7,696 nucleotides of DNA from Nitrosomonadaceae bacterium (lineage in GTDB: Bacteria; Pseudomonadota; Gammaproteobacteria; Burkholderiales; Usitatibacteraceae): NCBI GenBank assembly GCA_021300055.1, contig JAJTHU010000257.1:1-7696 (forward strand), written 5' to 3'. Of this stretch, positions 1 to 5,211 are shown piece by piece. Numbering within the stretch: position 1 is the stretch's first letter; each line of letters opens with the position of its first letter. The notes below the pieces were generated by a model. It was not told the DNA's origin, did no database searches, and saw nothing but the letters and a program-made list of their open reading frames with translations. The translations under genes and the position numbers were made by a program.

Positions 1-307
1 CAGTGCCGTGGCGGCGCCCTGGCAGCGTGACGTCGATCGCCTCGGCCGCTAGCTTCACCGCGAGCTCAGCATCAAGGATGCGGCGCTTGGCAGCGTTGAT
101 GAGGTCTTCGACCTGCGTCTTGACGACGTTGATCGCCGCGCCCGCAGTTTTCTTTTCTTCAGGCGGAAGCTTGCCCAGCGCTTTGAGCTGCTCGGTCAGC
201 GAACCGGTCTTACCCAAGAAGCGCGCCTTGGTTTGCTCGAGTTCGGGGATGGACTGCACTGCTGTGAGCGCCGCAGTCGCGTCAGCAAGAATTTGATCCA
301 ATGTCAT
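1..307 (-). CDS. pheS: Phenylalanine-tRNA ligase alpha subunit, N-terminal part (partial)
   Basis: Catalytic subunit of the cytoplasmic (alphabeta)2 enzyme that charges tRNA-Phe. Only the first 102 residues lie in the window; the gene runs off the left edge. Visible are the start MTLDQILADA, the alpha-helical N-terminal arm with FLGKTGSLTEQ (about 30-40), an Ala/Lys/Glu-rich coiled-coil stretch (about 45-90) that in this family contacts tRNA-Phe, and the conserved DVTLPGRR (92-99) that precedes the catalytic domain. The class II motifs are not visible. The ATG at 307 is preceded by AAGG (314-317) with a 6-nt gap. It follows rplT by 132 nt, with a strong terminator in between, so its expression probably depends on read-through or a separate promoter. 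I saw no clear promoter. Identity is secure from the N-terminal wording and the rplT-pheS order. Confidence 0.93.
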   Translation of the reverse strand, partial: MTLDQILADATAALTAVQSIPELEQTKARFLGKTGSLTEQLKALGKLPPEEKKTAGAAINVVKTQVEDLINAAKRRILDAELAVKLAAEAIDVTLPGRRHGT

Positions 308-384
308 GAGAGACCTTATGGAAACTGACTCAGGGCCGGTTGGGGTAGATGAACTTCGCCGAAGGGTTTGCCGGTGAATCCTCA

Positions 385-421
385 GGCACAAAACAAAAGG
401 CCCGCTGTTGCGGGCCTTTTG
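385..421 (-). terminator. Rho-independent terminator after rplT / before pheS
   Basis: A perfect 12-bp stem (394-405 with 410-421, arm CAAAAGGCCCGC) closes a 4-nt loop. On the minus strand it is followed by the U-rich run TTTTGTTTTG. On the plus strand the 3' flank (GCGTTTTTAA) is also T-rich, but no plus-strand gene ends here, so minus-strand use after rplT is the natural reading. In E. coli the same junction holds the pheM leader and pheST attenuator. Here I found no Phe-rich leader frame in front of the stem, so it may be a simple partial terminator that lowers pheS expression relative to the ribosomal genes. Confidence 0.85.
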
Positions 422-439
422 CGTTTTTAACTTACACGA

Positions 440-799
440 CTACGCAGCAAGCCCAGCTTTGGCTTGTTCGATAAATCGTGCAAATGCCGGTTTGTCCATA
501 ACGGCCAAATCGGCGAGTACTTTGCGATCAACTTCCACGGCGGCTTTCTTCAGGCCGTTCATGAATGCCGAGTAGGTCATGCCGCCTTCACGCACTGCTG
601 CGTTGATACGCGCAATCCACAACGAGCGGAAAACGCGCTTCTTGTTGCGGCGGTCACGATAGGCATACTGACCTGCCTTCATCACCGCTTCTTTAGCGAT
701 GCGATAGGCTGAGGAACGGCGGCCGCGGTAGCCCTTGGCCTGCTCTAGAACTTTCTTGTGCCGCGCGCGGGCGGTTACACCACGTTTAACTCTTGGCAT
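440..799 (-). CDS. rplT: Large ribosomal subunit protein bL20
   Basis: Full-length bL20 of 119 residues, the usual family length. It binds 23S rRNA early in 50S assembly and, in E. coli, also represses its own operon by binding the mRNA. It begins MPRVKRGVTARARHKK with the very basic, extended N-terminal arm (about 1-60) that threads into rRNA. The globular C-terminal part (about 60-119) contains the conserved RSLWIARINAA stretch. The ATG at 799 has a strong Shine-Dalgarno (GGGAGG, 804-809) and lies only 11 nt after the rpmI stop, so the two are surely cotranscribed and probably translationally coupled. It ends with TAG, then a terminator. No anomalies seen. Confidence 0.98.
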   Translation of the reverse strand: MPRVKRGVTARARHKKVLEQAKGYRGRRSSAYRIAKEAVMKAGQYAYRDRRNKKRVFRSLWIARINAAVREGGMTYSAFMNGLKKAAVEVDRKVLADLAVMDKPAFARFIEQAKAGLAA

Positions 800-810
800 G
801 GTCGCCTCCC

Positions 811-1008
811 TTAAGCGTACGGCAGCATGTCGCGGACATGGCCCATATTGGTTGAATGGATCTCGGCCGTACCACGCAACTGACGCTTGGACTTGGTGGT
901 TTTCTTGGTGAGGATGTGGCGCTTGAACGCCTGCGAGCGCTTGATTGAGCCTGACGCGCGCGCTTTAAAGCGCTTGGCGGCTCCGCTCTTCGTTTTCATC
1001 TTGGGCAT
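811..1008 (-). CDS. rpmI: Large ribosomal subunit protein bL35
   Basis: bL35, 65 residues, the typical family length, a small basic protein of the 50S subunit. It starts MPKMKTKSGAAKRFKARASG and contains the family-typical QAFKRHILTKKTTKSKR (about 26-42) and the ending MLPYA. The frame is open upstream as far as 1152, but the ATG at 1008 is the right start: it matches the conserved MPKMKTK and has Shine-Dalgarno GAAGGA (1015-1020) with a 6-nt gap. The 148-nt spacer from infC is long for this operon and carries a stem-loop touching the Shine-Dalgarno, a plausible site for bL20-mediated translational control as known in E. coli. Confidence 0.97.
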   Translation of the reverse strand: MPKMKTKSGAAKRFKARASGSIKRSQAFKRHILTKKTTKSKRQLRGTAEIHSTNMGHVRDMLPYA

Positions 1009-1020
1009 AACTTTTCCTTC

Positions 1021-1047
1021 AACGGCACGTGCTTGTAAGCAGCCGTT
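1021..1047 (-). promoter_or_regulatory. Stem-loop abutting the rpmI Shine-Dalgarno; candidate bL20 operator
   Basis: In the minus-strand mRNA, AACGGC (1042-1047) pairs with GCCGTT (1021-1026). Inside, TGCT pairs with AGCA around a TACA loop, leaving a 3-nt bulge (CGT). The outer stem ends exactly where the rpmI Shine-Dalgarno GAAGGA begins. In E. coli, bL20 represses rpmI-rplT by binding structured mRNA in this same infC-rpmI interval. Position and shape suggest an equivalent here, but no binding-site consensus could be verified. The rest of the spacer (1048-1156) shows no gene or promoter I can support. Confidence 0.4.
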
Positions 1048-1156
1048 TGAGACAGTTACCGCAGCAGGTGGTGGAACCTCTCCACACTTGTAACCTGAAG
1101 TCGGCTTGTATTGCATCTTTGTGCTGCCGGAGTGATGCGCTCCTTGTGACAAAACC

Positions 1157-1681
1157 TTAGTGCTTCTTCTTTGGACCGACCATCATCACCATCTGACGGC
1201 CTTCCATTTTTGGAAACTGTTCTACTTGCCCCAGTTCCACTAAATCCGCTTCGACGCGCTTGAGTAGGGCCAGACCCAACTCTTGGTGCGCCATTTCTCG
1301 ACCACGAAACCGCAACGTGATCTTGGTTTTATCGCCTTCCTCCAGAAACCGCTTCAGGTTGCGAACTTTGATATTGTAGTCGCCGTCATCCGTACCCGGT
1401 CGAAACTTCACTTCCTTCACCTGAATTTGCTTCTGCTTCAGTTTGGCTTCGTGGGCCTTTTTGGCCTCGCGATACTTGAACTTGCCGTAGTCCATGATGC
1501 GGCACACCGGCGGTTTCGCCGTAGGCGCAATTTCGACCAAATCAAGTTCGGCAGTCTCGGCGCGCTGTTGTGCGTCGCCCAAACTGACAATGCCAAGTTG
1601 CTCGCCCTCAGGGCCAAGCAATCGAACCTCGGAAACACCTCTGATTTCTCCGTTGATTCGAACTTCTTTTTCGGTAGCGAT
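1157..1681 (-). CDS. infC: Translation initiation factor IF-3, rare ATC start
   Basis: IF3 binds the 30S subunit, keeps it apart from the 50S, and proofreads start-codon/initiator-tRNA pairing. Read from ATC at 1681 the protein has 174 residues, normal for the family. The N-terminal domain carries RINGEI (8-13) and EVRLLGPEGEQLGIVSL (18-34). The IF3 signature RIMDYGKFKY is at 61-70, a basic linker at about 71-90, and the C-terminal 30S-binding domain contains VKFRPGTDDGDY, GDKTKITLRFRGREMAHQE and KMEGRQM, ending PKKKH. No ATG or GTG occurs in frame before the conserved N-terminus, and the only TTG (1621) would remove it. The ATC has a good Shine-Dalgarno (GGGAG, 1688-1692, 6-nt gap). Non-AUG starts (AUU, AUC) are a known infC feature that lets IF3 repress its own translation. 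It follows thrS by 139 nt. Confidence 0.96.
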   Translation of the reverse strand: MATEKEVRINGEIRGVSEVRLLGPEGEQLGIVSLGDAQQRAETAELDLVEIAPTAKPPVCRIMDYGKFKYREAKKAHEAKLKQKQIQVKEVKFRPGTDDGDYNIKVRNLKRFLEEGDKTKITLRFRGREMAHQELGLALLKRVEADLVELGQVEQFPKMEGRQMVMMVGPKKKH

Positions 1682-1692
1682 AGAACTCTCCC
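1679..1692 (-). promoter_or_regulatory. infC ribosome-binding site with ATC initiation codon
   Basis: The minus-strand order is GGGAG (1692-1688), a 6-nt spacer, then ATC (1681-1679) and codons for ATEKEVRINGEI. Upstream the same frame stays open to a TGA at 1733-1735, with no ATG, GTG or TTG. The start decision therefore rests on this Shine-Dalgarno and on the conserved RINGEI, 7 residues in. ATC initiation implies autogenous control by IF3 discrimination, established for the AUU start of E. coli infC; use of the same control here is inferred. Confidence 0.85.
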
Positions 1693-1820
1693 AAACGTTA
1701 ACGACAATCTCGGGTGGCCTAGGTAAGCCGCCTCAAGGGCATAAATAAAGTGGCTCGTCGCTATCTAAGCCGCACTTGCGGCGACAGAAACGACAAACCG
1801 CGCAAAGACCCTCGCCTCGG
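1693..1820 (-). other. thrS-infC spacer with small hairpin, no gene
   Basis: This stretch between the thrS stop and the infC Shine-Dalgarno contains no supportable gene. A small perfect hairpin, GCCGC-AAGT-GCGGC (minus strand, near 1768-1781), has no U-run after it, so it is not a terminator; it could be a processing or stability element. An A/T-rich TTTATT-like patch near 1742-1750 resembles a -10 box but lacks a convincing -35, so I do not call a promoter. Confidence 0.35.
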
Positions 1821-3740
1821 CTAACCCTTAGCCGAAACCTCAGCCTTTACGCGAGAAACAAACTCTGGAACGGACATCGGCGGTAGATTTTCACCGCCTC
1901 CTTTGCCGTCCCGGACCCGTGCGGTCACGGTTTTAGCCAGCATTTCCTTATCGCCCAAAACCAGCAGGTAAGGTACTTTTTGCACGCTATGTTCCCGAAT
2001 TTTATAGGAAATTTTCTCATTCCGCAAATCTGACTCGACCCGGATTCCGGCCTCTTTGAGGGCGCGGAAGACCTCCAAAACGTACTCGGACTGGTGTTCG
2101 GTCACGTTCATGGCCACCACTTGGACCGGGGCGAGCCACAGCGGGAAGGCGCCAGCGTGATTTTCGATCAGGATGCCGATAAAGCGCTCCAAAGACCCCA
2201 CAATCGCCCGGTGCAGCATCACCGGGGCAACGCGGTTGGACTGGGCGTCAACGTATTCCGCTCCCAACCTGACCGGCATATTGAAGTCGACCTGCATGGT
2301 GCCGCACTGCCAAACCCGCCCAAGGGCATCTTTCAGGGAATACTCGATTTTCGGGCCGTAGAAGGCACCCTCACCCTTCAACTCCTCCCAAGGCACGCCA
2401 CAGGCGTTGAGGGAGTCTGCAAGCGCCTTTTCAGCCTTATCCCAGACTTCGTCCGAGCCGACACGCTTTTCGGGGCGTGTCGACAACCGGTAGATGATCT
2501 CCGTGAAGCCGAAGTCAGCGTAGACCTTTTGTAGCAATTTGGTGAAGTCGAGGCACTCCTGCTGGATCTGGTCCTCGGTACAGAAAATGTGACCATCGTC
2601 CTGCACAAAGCCGCGCACGCGCATGATGCCGTGCAGAGCACCTGAGGCCTCGTTACGGTGACACGAGCCAAATTCACCGTAACGGAGCGGTAGATCGCGG
2701 TACGAACGCAGCCCCGTGTTGAAAACCTGAACGTGGCCTGGGCAGTTCATCGGCTTGACGGCGTAATCGCGCTTTTCAGAGTGCGTCGTGAACATGTTGT
2801 CCGCGTAGTTTTGCCAGTGTCCTGAACGCTCCCACAGCGAGCGATCCAGAATTTGCGGGCAGCGGATTTCTTGGTAACCGTTGTCTTGGTAGACCTTACG
2901 CATGTACTGCTCGACTTTCTGCCACACGGTCCAACCTTTGGGGTGCCAGAACACCAAGCCGGGGGCTTCTTCTTGCATGTGGAACAAATCGAGCTGACGA
3001 CCCAGCTTGCGGTGGTCGCGTTTCTCGGCTTCTTCCAGCATATGGAGATATTGCTCTTGGTCCTCTTTCTTGGTCCAAGCCGTTCCATAGACACGCTGGA
3101 GCATCTCGTTTTTCGAGTCGCCACGCCAGTAAGCGCCGGCGACTTTCATTACCTTGAATACCTTTAGCTTGCCGGTTGAGGGCACGTGCGGCCCGCGGCA
3201 CAAATCCGTGAACGCACCTTCGGTGTAAAGCGAGACGTCTTCGCCCTGCGGAATGCTCTCGATGATTTCAGCCTTGTACGCTTCGCCAATGCCCTTGAAG
3301 TACGCCACCGCTTCGTCACGAGGTAGCACTGTGCGCGTGACTTTCTCGTCTTTCTTGGCGAGCTCGGCCATTTTTTTCTCGATGGCGGCGAGGTCTTCAG
3401 GCGTAAACGGGCGCTTGTAGGAGAAGTCGTAGTAGAAGCCGTTCTCGATCACCGGTCCGATGGTTACCTGCGCATCCGGGAACAGTTCCTTCACCGCATA
3501 AGCGAGCAAATGCGCCGTCGAATGGCGGATCACCTCAAGGCCCTCTGGGTCGCGATCGGTCACGATCGCCAGCTGCGCATCGCGATCAATGACGTAGCTG
3601 GTGTCGACCAGCTTGCCATCGACTTTCCCAGCAAGCGCCGCCTTGCCCAAACTCACGGCGATCGAGCTCGCAACCTCGGCAACCGAGATAGGGCCTGGAA
3701 ACTGTCGAACTGACTTATCGGGGAGTGTGATCGAAACCAT
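1821..3740 (-). CDS. thrS: Threonine-tRNA ligase
   Basis: Cytoplasmic class II synthetase charging tRNA-Thr and editing Ser-tRNA-Thr. From ATG 3740 it has 639 residues, close to E. coli's 642. Domains in order: N-terminal TGS domain (1-62); editing domain with HSTAHLLA (73-80; H73, H77) and CRGPH (C181, H185); catalytic core (about 245-535) with zinc ligands C333 (MNCPGH), H384 (DDGHIF) and H510 (MLHRA), motif 2 RYGEFGSCHRNE (353-364) and motif 3 GSLERFIGILIE (515-526); and the anticodon-binding domain (about 535-639). The frame extends 6 codons upstream to a TTG, but that would swallow the Shine-Dalgarno. ATG 3740 follows GGAG by 6 nt and gives the canonical MVSITLPDKS. It lies directly behind a terminator in a leader with Thr codons, suggesting attenuation. 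All catalytic, editing and zinc residues that I know are present. Confidence 0.98.
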   Translation of the reverse strand: MVSITLPDKSVRQFPGPISVAEVASSIAVSLGKAALAGKVDGKLVDTSYVIDRDAQLAIVTDRDPEGLEVIRHSTAHLLAYAVKELFPDAQVTIGPVIENGFYYDFSYKRPFTPEDLAAIEKKMAELAKKDEKVTRTVLPRDEAVAYFKGIGEAYKAEIIESIPQGEDVSLYTEGAFTDLCRGPHVPSTGKLKVFKVMKVAGAYWRGDSKNEMLQRVYGTAWTKKEDQEQYLHMLEEAEKRDHRKLGRQLDLFHMQEEAPGLVFWHPKGWTVWQKVEQYMRKVYQDNGYQEIRCPQILDRSLWERSGHWQNYADNMFTTHSEKRDYAVKPMNCPGHVQVFNTGLRSYRDLPLRYGEFGSCHRNEASGALHGIMRVRGFVQDDGHIFCTEDQIQQECLDFTKLLQKVYADFGFTEIIYRLSTRPEKRVGSDEVWDKAEKALADSLNACGVPWEELKGEGAFYGPKIEYSLKDALGRVWQCGTMQVDFNMPVRLGAEYVDAQSNRVAPVMLHRAIVGSLERFIGILIENHAGAFPLWLAPVQVVAMNVTEHQSEYVLEVFRALKEAGIRVESDLRNEKISYKIREHSVQKVPYLLVLGDKEMLAKTVTARVRDGKGGGENLPPMSVPEFVSRVKAEVSAKG

Positions 3741-3756
3741 GTAAATCTCCGGAATC

Positions 3757-3794
3757 AAAAAACAAAAAGCGCGAACCGTGGTCCGCGCTTTTTG
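3757..3794 (-). terminator. Intrinsic terminator / putative attenuator in the thrS leader
   Basis: Minus-strand RNA forms a stem from 3794 to 3763: CAAAAAGCGCG pairs perfectly with CGCGCTTTTTG, extended by G·U, A-U and C-G pairs to a 4-6-nt loop around CCACGG. Six U residues follow (3762-3757). It ends 16 nt before the thrS start codon, so it must either be read through or control thrS. It may also end tRNA-Val transcripts. Its 5' arm (GCGCGG, 3788-3783) is exactly complementary to CCGCGC (3832-3827) just after a Thr-containing leader frame, which supports an attenuator role. Confidence 0.85.
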
Positions 3795-3832
3795 AGGTAA
3801 ACCAATGAACGAAACGACACAGCACCGCGCGG

Positions 3833-3877
3833 CTAGCGAGAAACTCCTTGCAGCGTAGTTAGCGGTGTCATAACCAT
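3833..3877 (-). CDS. Putative thrS leader peptide (Thr-containing, 14 aa)
   Basis: A short frame in the leader between tRNA-Val and thrS reads MVMTPLTTLQGVSR then TAG; a second ATG at 3871 would give 12 residues. Three of the 12 residues after that ATG are Thr (ACA, ACT, ACG), and one terminator follows. The stop codon directly abuts CCGCGC, which can pair with the 5' arm of the terminator. CACCGC inside the frame (3867-3862) can instead pair with GCGGTG (3828-3823). This gives the alternative 1:2, 2:3 and 3:4 pairings of classical attenuation. Against it: no good Shine-Dalgarno precedes either ATG, the peptide is short, and three Thr codons are fewer than in textbook leaders. An AAGGAG (3849-3844) lies inside the frame. 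I know of no described homologue. Confidence 0.45.
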   Translation of the reverse strand: MVMTPLTTLQGVSR

Positions 3878-3906
3878 GATGAAAATATGGGTTTCAGTTC
3901 AGAAAT

Positions 3907-3983
3907 TGGTAGGCGCGATTGGACTCGAACCAACGACCCCCACCATGTCAAGGTGGTGCTCTAACCAGCTGAGCTACGCGCCT
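3907..3983 (-). tRNA. tRNA-Val(GAC)
   Basis: A 77-nt tRNA including an encoded 3' CCA (3907-3909) and discriminator A. The acceptor stem AGGCGCG/CGCGCCT is perfect over 7 bp. T8-A9, the D-arm GCTC...GAGC, the anticodon stem CCACC/GGTGG with loop TTGACAT (anticodon GAC, reading GUC/GUU valine codons), variable loop GGGTC and T-loop TTCGAGT are all in place. The central part closely resembles E. coli tRNA-Val2. It lies 166 nt upstream of thrS on the same strand, with its own upstream promoter. Confidence 0.97.
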
Positions 3984-4005
3984 GTCGTTGCACTACGAGC
4001 TCGAC

Positions 4006-4035
4006 ATTTTAACGCAAATGGAGAGTAAGTCGCAA
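4006..4035 (-). promoter_or_regulatory. Sigma70-like promoter of tRNA-Val (and perhaps thrS)
   Basis: On the minus strand, -35 TTGCGA (4035-4030) and -10 TAAAAT (4011-4006; 5 of 6 match TATAAT) are 18 nt apart. The predicted start would be about 15 nt before the mature tRNA 5' end, a normal distance for a short 5' leader. The region just after -10 (GTCGAGC) is fairly G/C-rich. No second promoter of similar quality was found between the tRNA and thrS, so this one may feed the whole tRNA-Val-thrS-infC-rpmI-rplT unit. Confidence 0.6.
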
Positions 4036-4062
4036 CGCGCGACGCGGCAAGGCACTGACTCG

Positions 4063-5025
4063 CTAATTGATGCGCTCTGCGCGACCACGCTCGATGCGTA
4101 CCCGATCACCAATGCGTACAGCGGGTTCTGTATCAACTTTGACAGTCTGATAGGTACCATCCTCGAGCTTGACGCGAACCTCATAGTGGGCCACGGTTTT
4201 GCCACTCTTCTCCACTTGGTTGCCAATCAGCCCGCCCGCCACTGCTCCCGCGACGGTTGCCACATCACGACCTCGGCCGTTACCCATTTGTCGACCGATC
4301 GCACCGCCCACAACGCCGCCAATGACTGCGCCCACACCACTACCCTGACCTGGCTCGGAGACCTTGTTGACGGAGTCAACCGTGCCGCAGTTAGCGCAGA
4401 GCGTCGGGGGCTCCGCCTTGGTGCTGAGAACGTTGCCGGTCTGAGCCGCGTTGGTTGCGACGACCACGCCATTGTTGGGCGCATCTGAAAGGCTTGACAC
4501 GGTGTTCGAAACAGTACGGCCGTTGTTCGGTGCGCTGTTCGTCGCCACCGTGCGCTCACGTCCACTGCTTGGTTGATCGTTACGAACTTCATATCGGGGC
4601 ACGGGGGCCACTGCGGGTGTGGCGGCAGGTGCGTTGACCGACGCAGCTGCGTCGGCTGGCGTTGGCTTCAGTGTGGCTGGTGCAATGGGGCCGGTAGGCG
4701 CGACGGCGGTGTGCATCTTGGGCTCGCGTCCTGTCGGCGCTTGAAGAGTTTTCGTCGGTTCGTTGACGATCGGTGCGACGTCCGCATTGGTTCCAATCGG
4801 TGCGATTGCCGCGCCTGCGACGGTCGGCAGTACGCCGGGCGTGGCGGGGCGGTTGTCTGAGTGGGCGCTAGGAATCACCCCGGTGAGCACACCGATACCG
4901 ACAAATGCGAGCAGCGTCACCGCACCTGCGGCAACGACAATCATTGGATGTGTGCGCACCGACCCGCTCTGACCCCAGGTTCGCGCGTTGAGCACTTCGC
5001 GTGAGGCGTCTTCAAATCCTGGCAT
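4063..5025 (-). CDS. Glycine-zipper 2TM-domain envelope protein, single N-terminal TM
   Basis: A 320-residue protein of unknown precise function. A short cytoplasmic N-terminus precedes one hydrophobic segment (about 28-51, MIVVAAGAVTLLAFVGIGVL), after which the chain is probably periplasmic. A long low-complexity Ala/Pro/Thr linker (about 55-205) follows, with two APNNG repeats (165-169, 182-186). Then come LCANCGTV with a CxxC pair (C210, C213), a glycine zipper (about 228-270; VGAVIGGVVGGAIGRQ and AVAGGLIGNQ), and a C-terminal domain (280-314) with YEVRVKLEDG and GDRVRIERG. The last three parts resemble the glycine-zipper 2TM family (Rickettsia 17-kDa antigen/SlyB type) of the proteobacterial envelope. 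ATG 5025 has AGGAG 6 nt upstream; the frame is open 23 codons further but without a better start. It is divergent from yedI and shares no visible pathway with its neighbours. Confidence 0.85.
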   Translation of the reverse strand: MPGFEDASREVLNARTWGQSGSVRTHPMIVVAAGAVTLLAFVGIGVLTGVIPSAHSDNRPATPGVLPTVAGAAIAPIGTNADVAPIVNEPTKTLQAPTGREPKMHTAVAPTGPIAPATLKPTPADAAASVNAPAATPAVAPVPRYEVRNDQPSSGRERTVATNSAPNNGRTVSNTVSSLSDAPNNGVVVATNAAQTGNVLSTKAEPPTLCANCGTVDSVNKVSEPGQGSGVGAVIGGVVGGAIGRQMGNGRGRDVATVAGAVAGGLIGNQVEKSGKTVAHYEVRVKLEDGTYQTVKVDTEPAVRIGDRVRIERGRAERIN

Positions 5026-5037
5026 GTCGTACTCCTG

Positions 5038-5080
5038 TTTGAGCACACTTAATGATTGGCAGTGTACTTTCTCGCTCAAA
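5038..5080 (-). repeat. Nested inverted repeat in the 5' region of the glycine-zipper gene
   Basis: TTTGAGC (5038-5044) pairs with GCTCAAA (5074-5080), and immediately inside ACACT (5045-5049) pairs with AGTGT (5061-5065), with an 11-nt loop and an 8-nt one-sided bulge (5066-5073). In the minus-strand RNA the 3' end of the structure (GCTCAAA) is followed directly by CAGGAG, the Shine-Dalgarno. It could be a 5' UTR hairpin modulating translation or a protein-binding dyad in the divergent promoter region. No T-run follows, so it is not a terminator. Confidence 0.5.
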
Positions 5081-5211
5081 AAACGCAGCCGCACCTAAAT
5101 GCGTTGACCTCCCCCGTGGCACCACCGCACGTGTCCGGGCGCGAACAGGTCACGGGCATCCCGCATAATTCATCAAGCTCATCCAACGCACACTATCACC
5201 CTCGGCCCAAT
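5081..5211. other. Divergent intergenic region, glycine-zipper gene / yedI
   Basis: Promoters for both divergent genes should lie in or near this stretch, but none is convincing. On the plus strand CATAAT (5163-5168; 5 of 6 match TATAAT) is a possible -10 box about 44 nt before the yedI ATG, without a good -35 at 17 nt. The yedI frame is open through here from a TTG at 5056, but the extra residues are Ser/Pro/His-rich and do not resemble the family, so the stretch is read as noncoding. Confidence 0.35.

Noticed and set aside
811..1152. 113-residue version of bL35 with an N-terminal extension from a TTG
   Set aside because: bL35 is 65 residues starting MPKMKTK; the ATG at 1008 has its own Shine-Dalgarno, and the extension does not resemble any part of the family.
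1283..1726. 147-residue plus-strand open frame antisense to infC
   Set aside because: A shadow of the highly conserved infC reading frame, with no supporting features of its own.
3741..3906. T-box riboswitch for thrS
   Set aside because: The leader is only 166 nt, and I see no T-box consensus or specifier-loop stem; a leader-peptide attenuator explains the pieces better.
5163..5168. CATAAT as the -10 box of the yedI promoter
   Set aside because: No acceptable -35 at 16-18 nt; kept only as a remark on the intergenic region.
5056..5211. N-terminal extension of YedI from a TTG at 5056
   Set aside because: The family starts at MAGTSLL; the extension is Ser/Pro/His-rich and overlaps the 5' dyad of the divergent gene.
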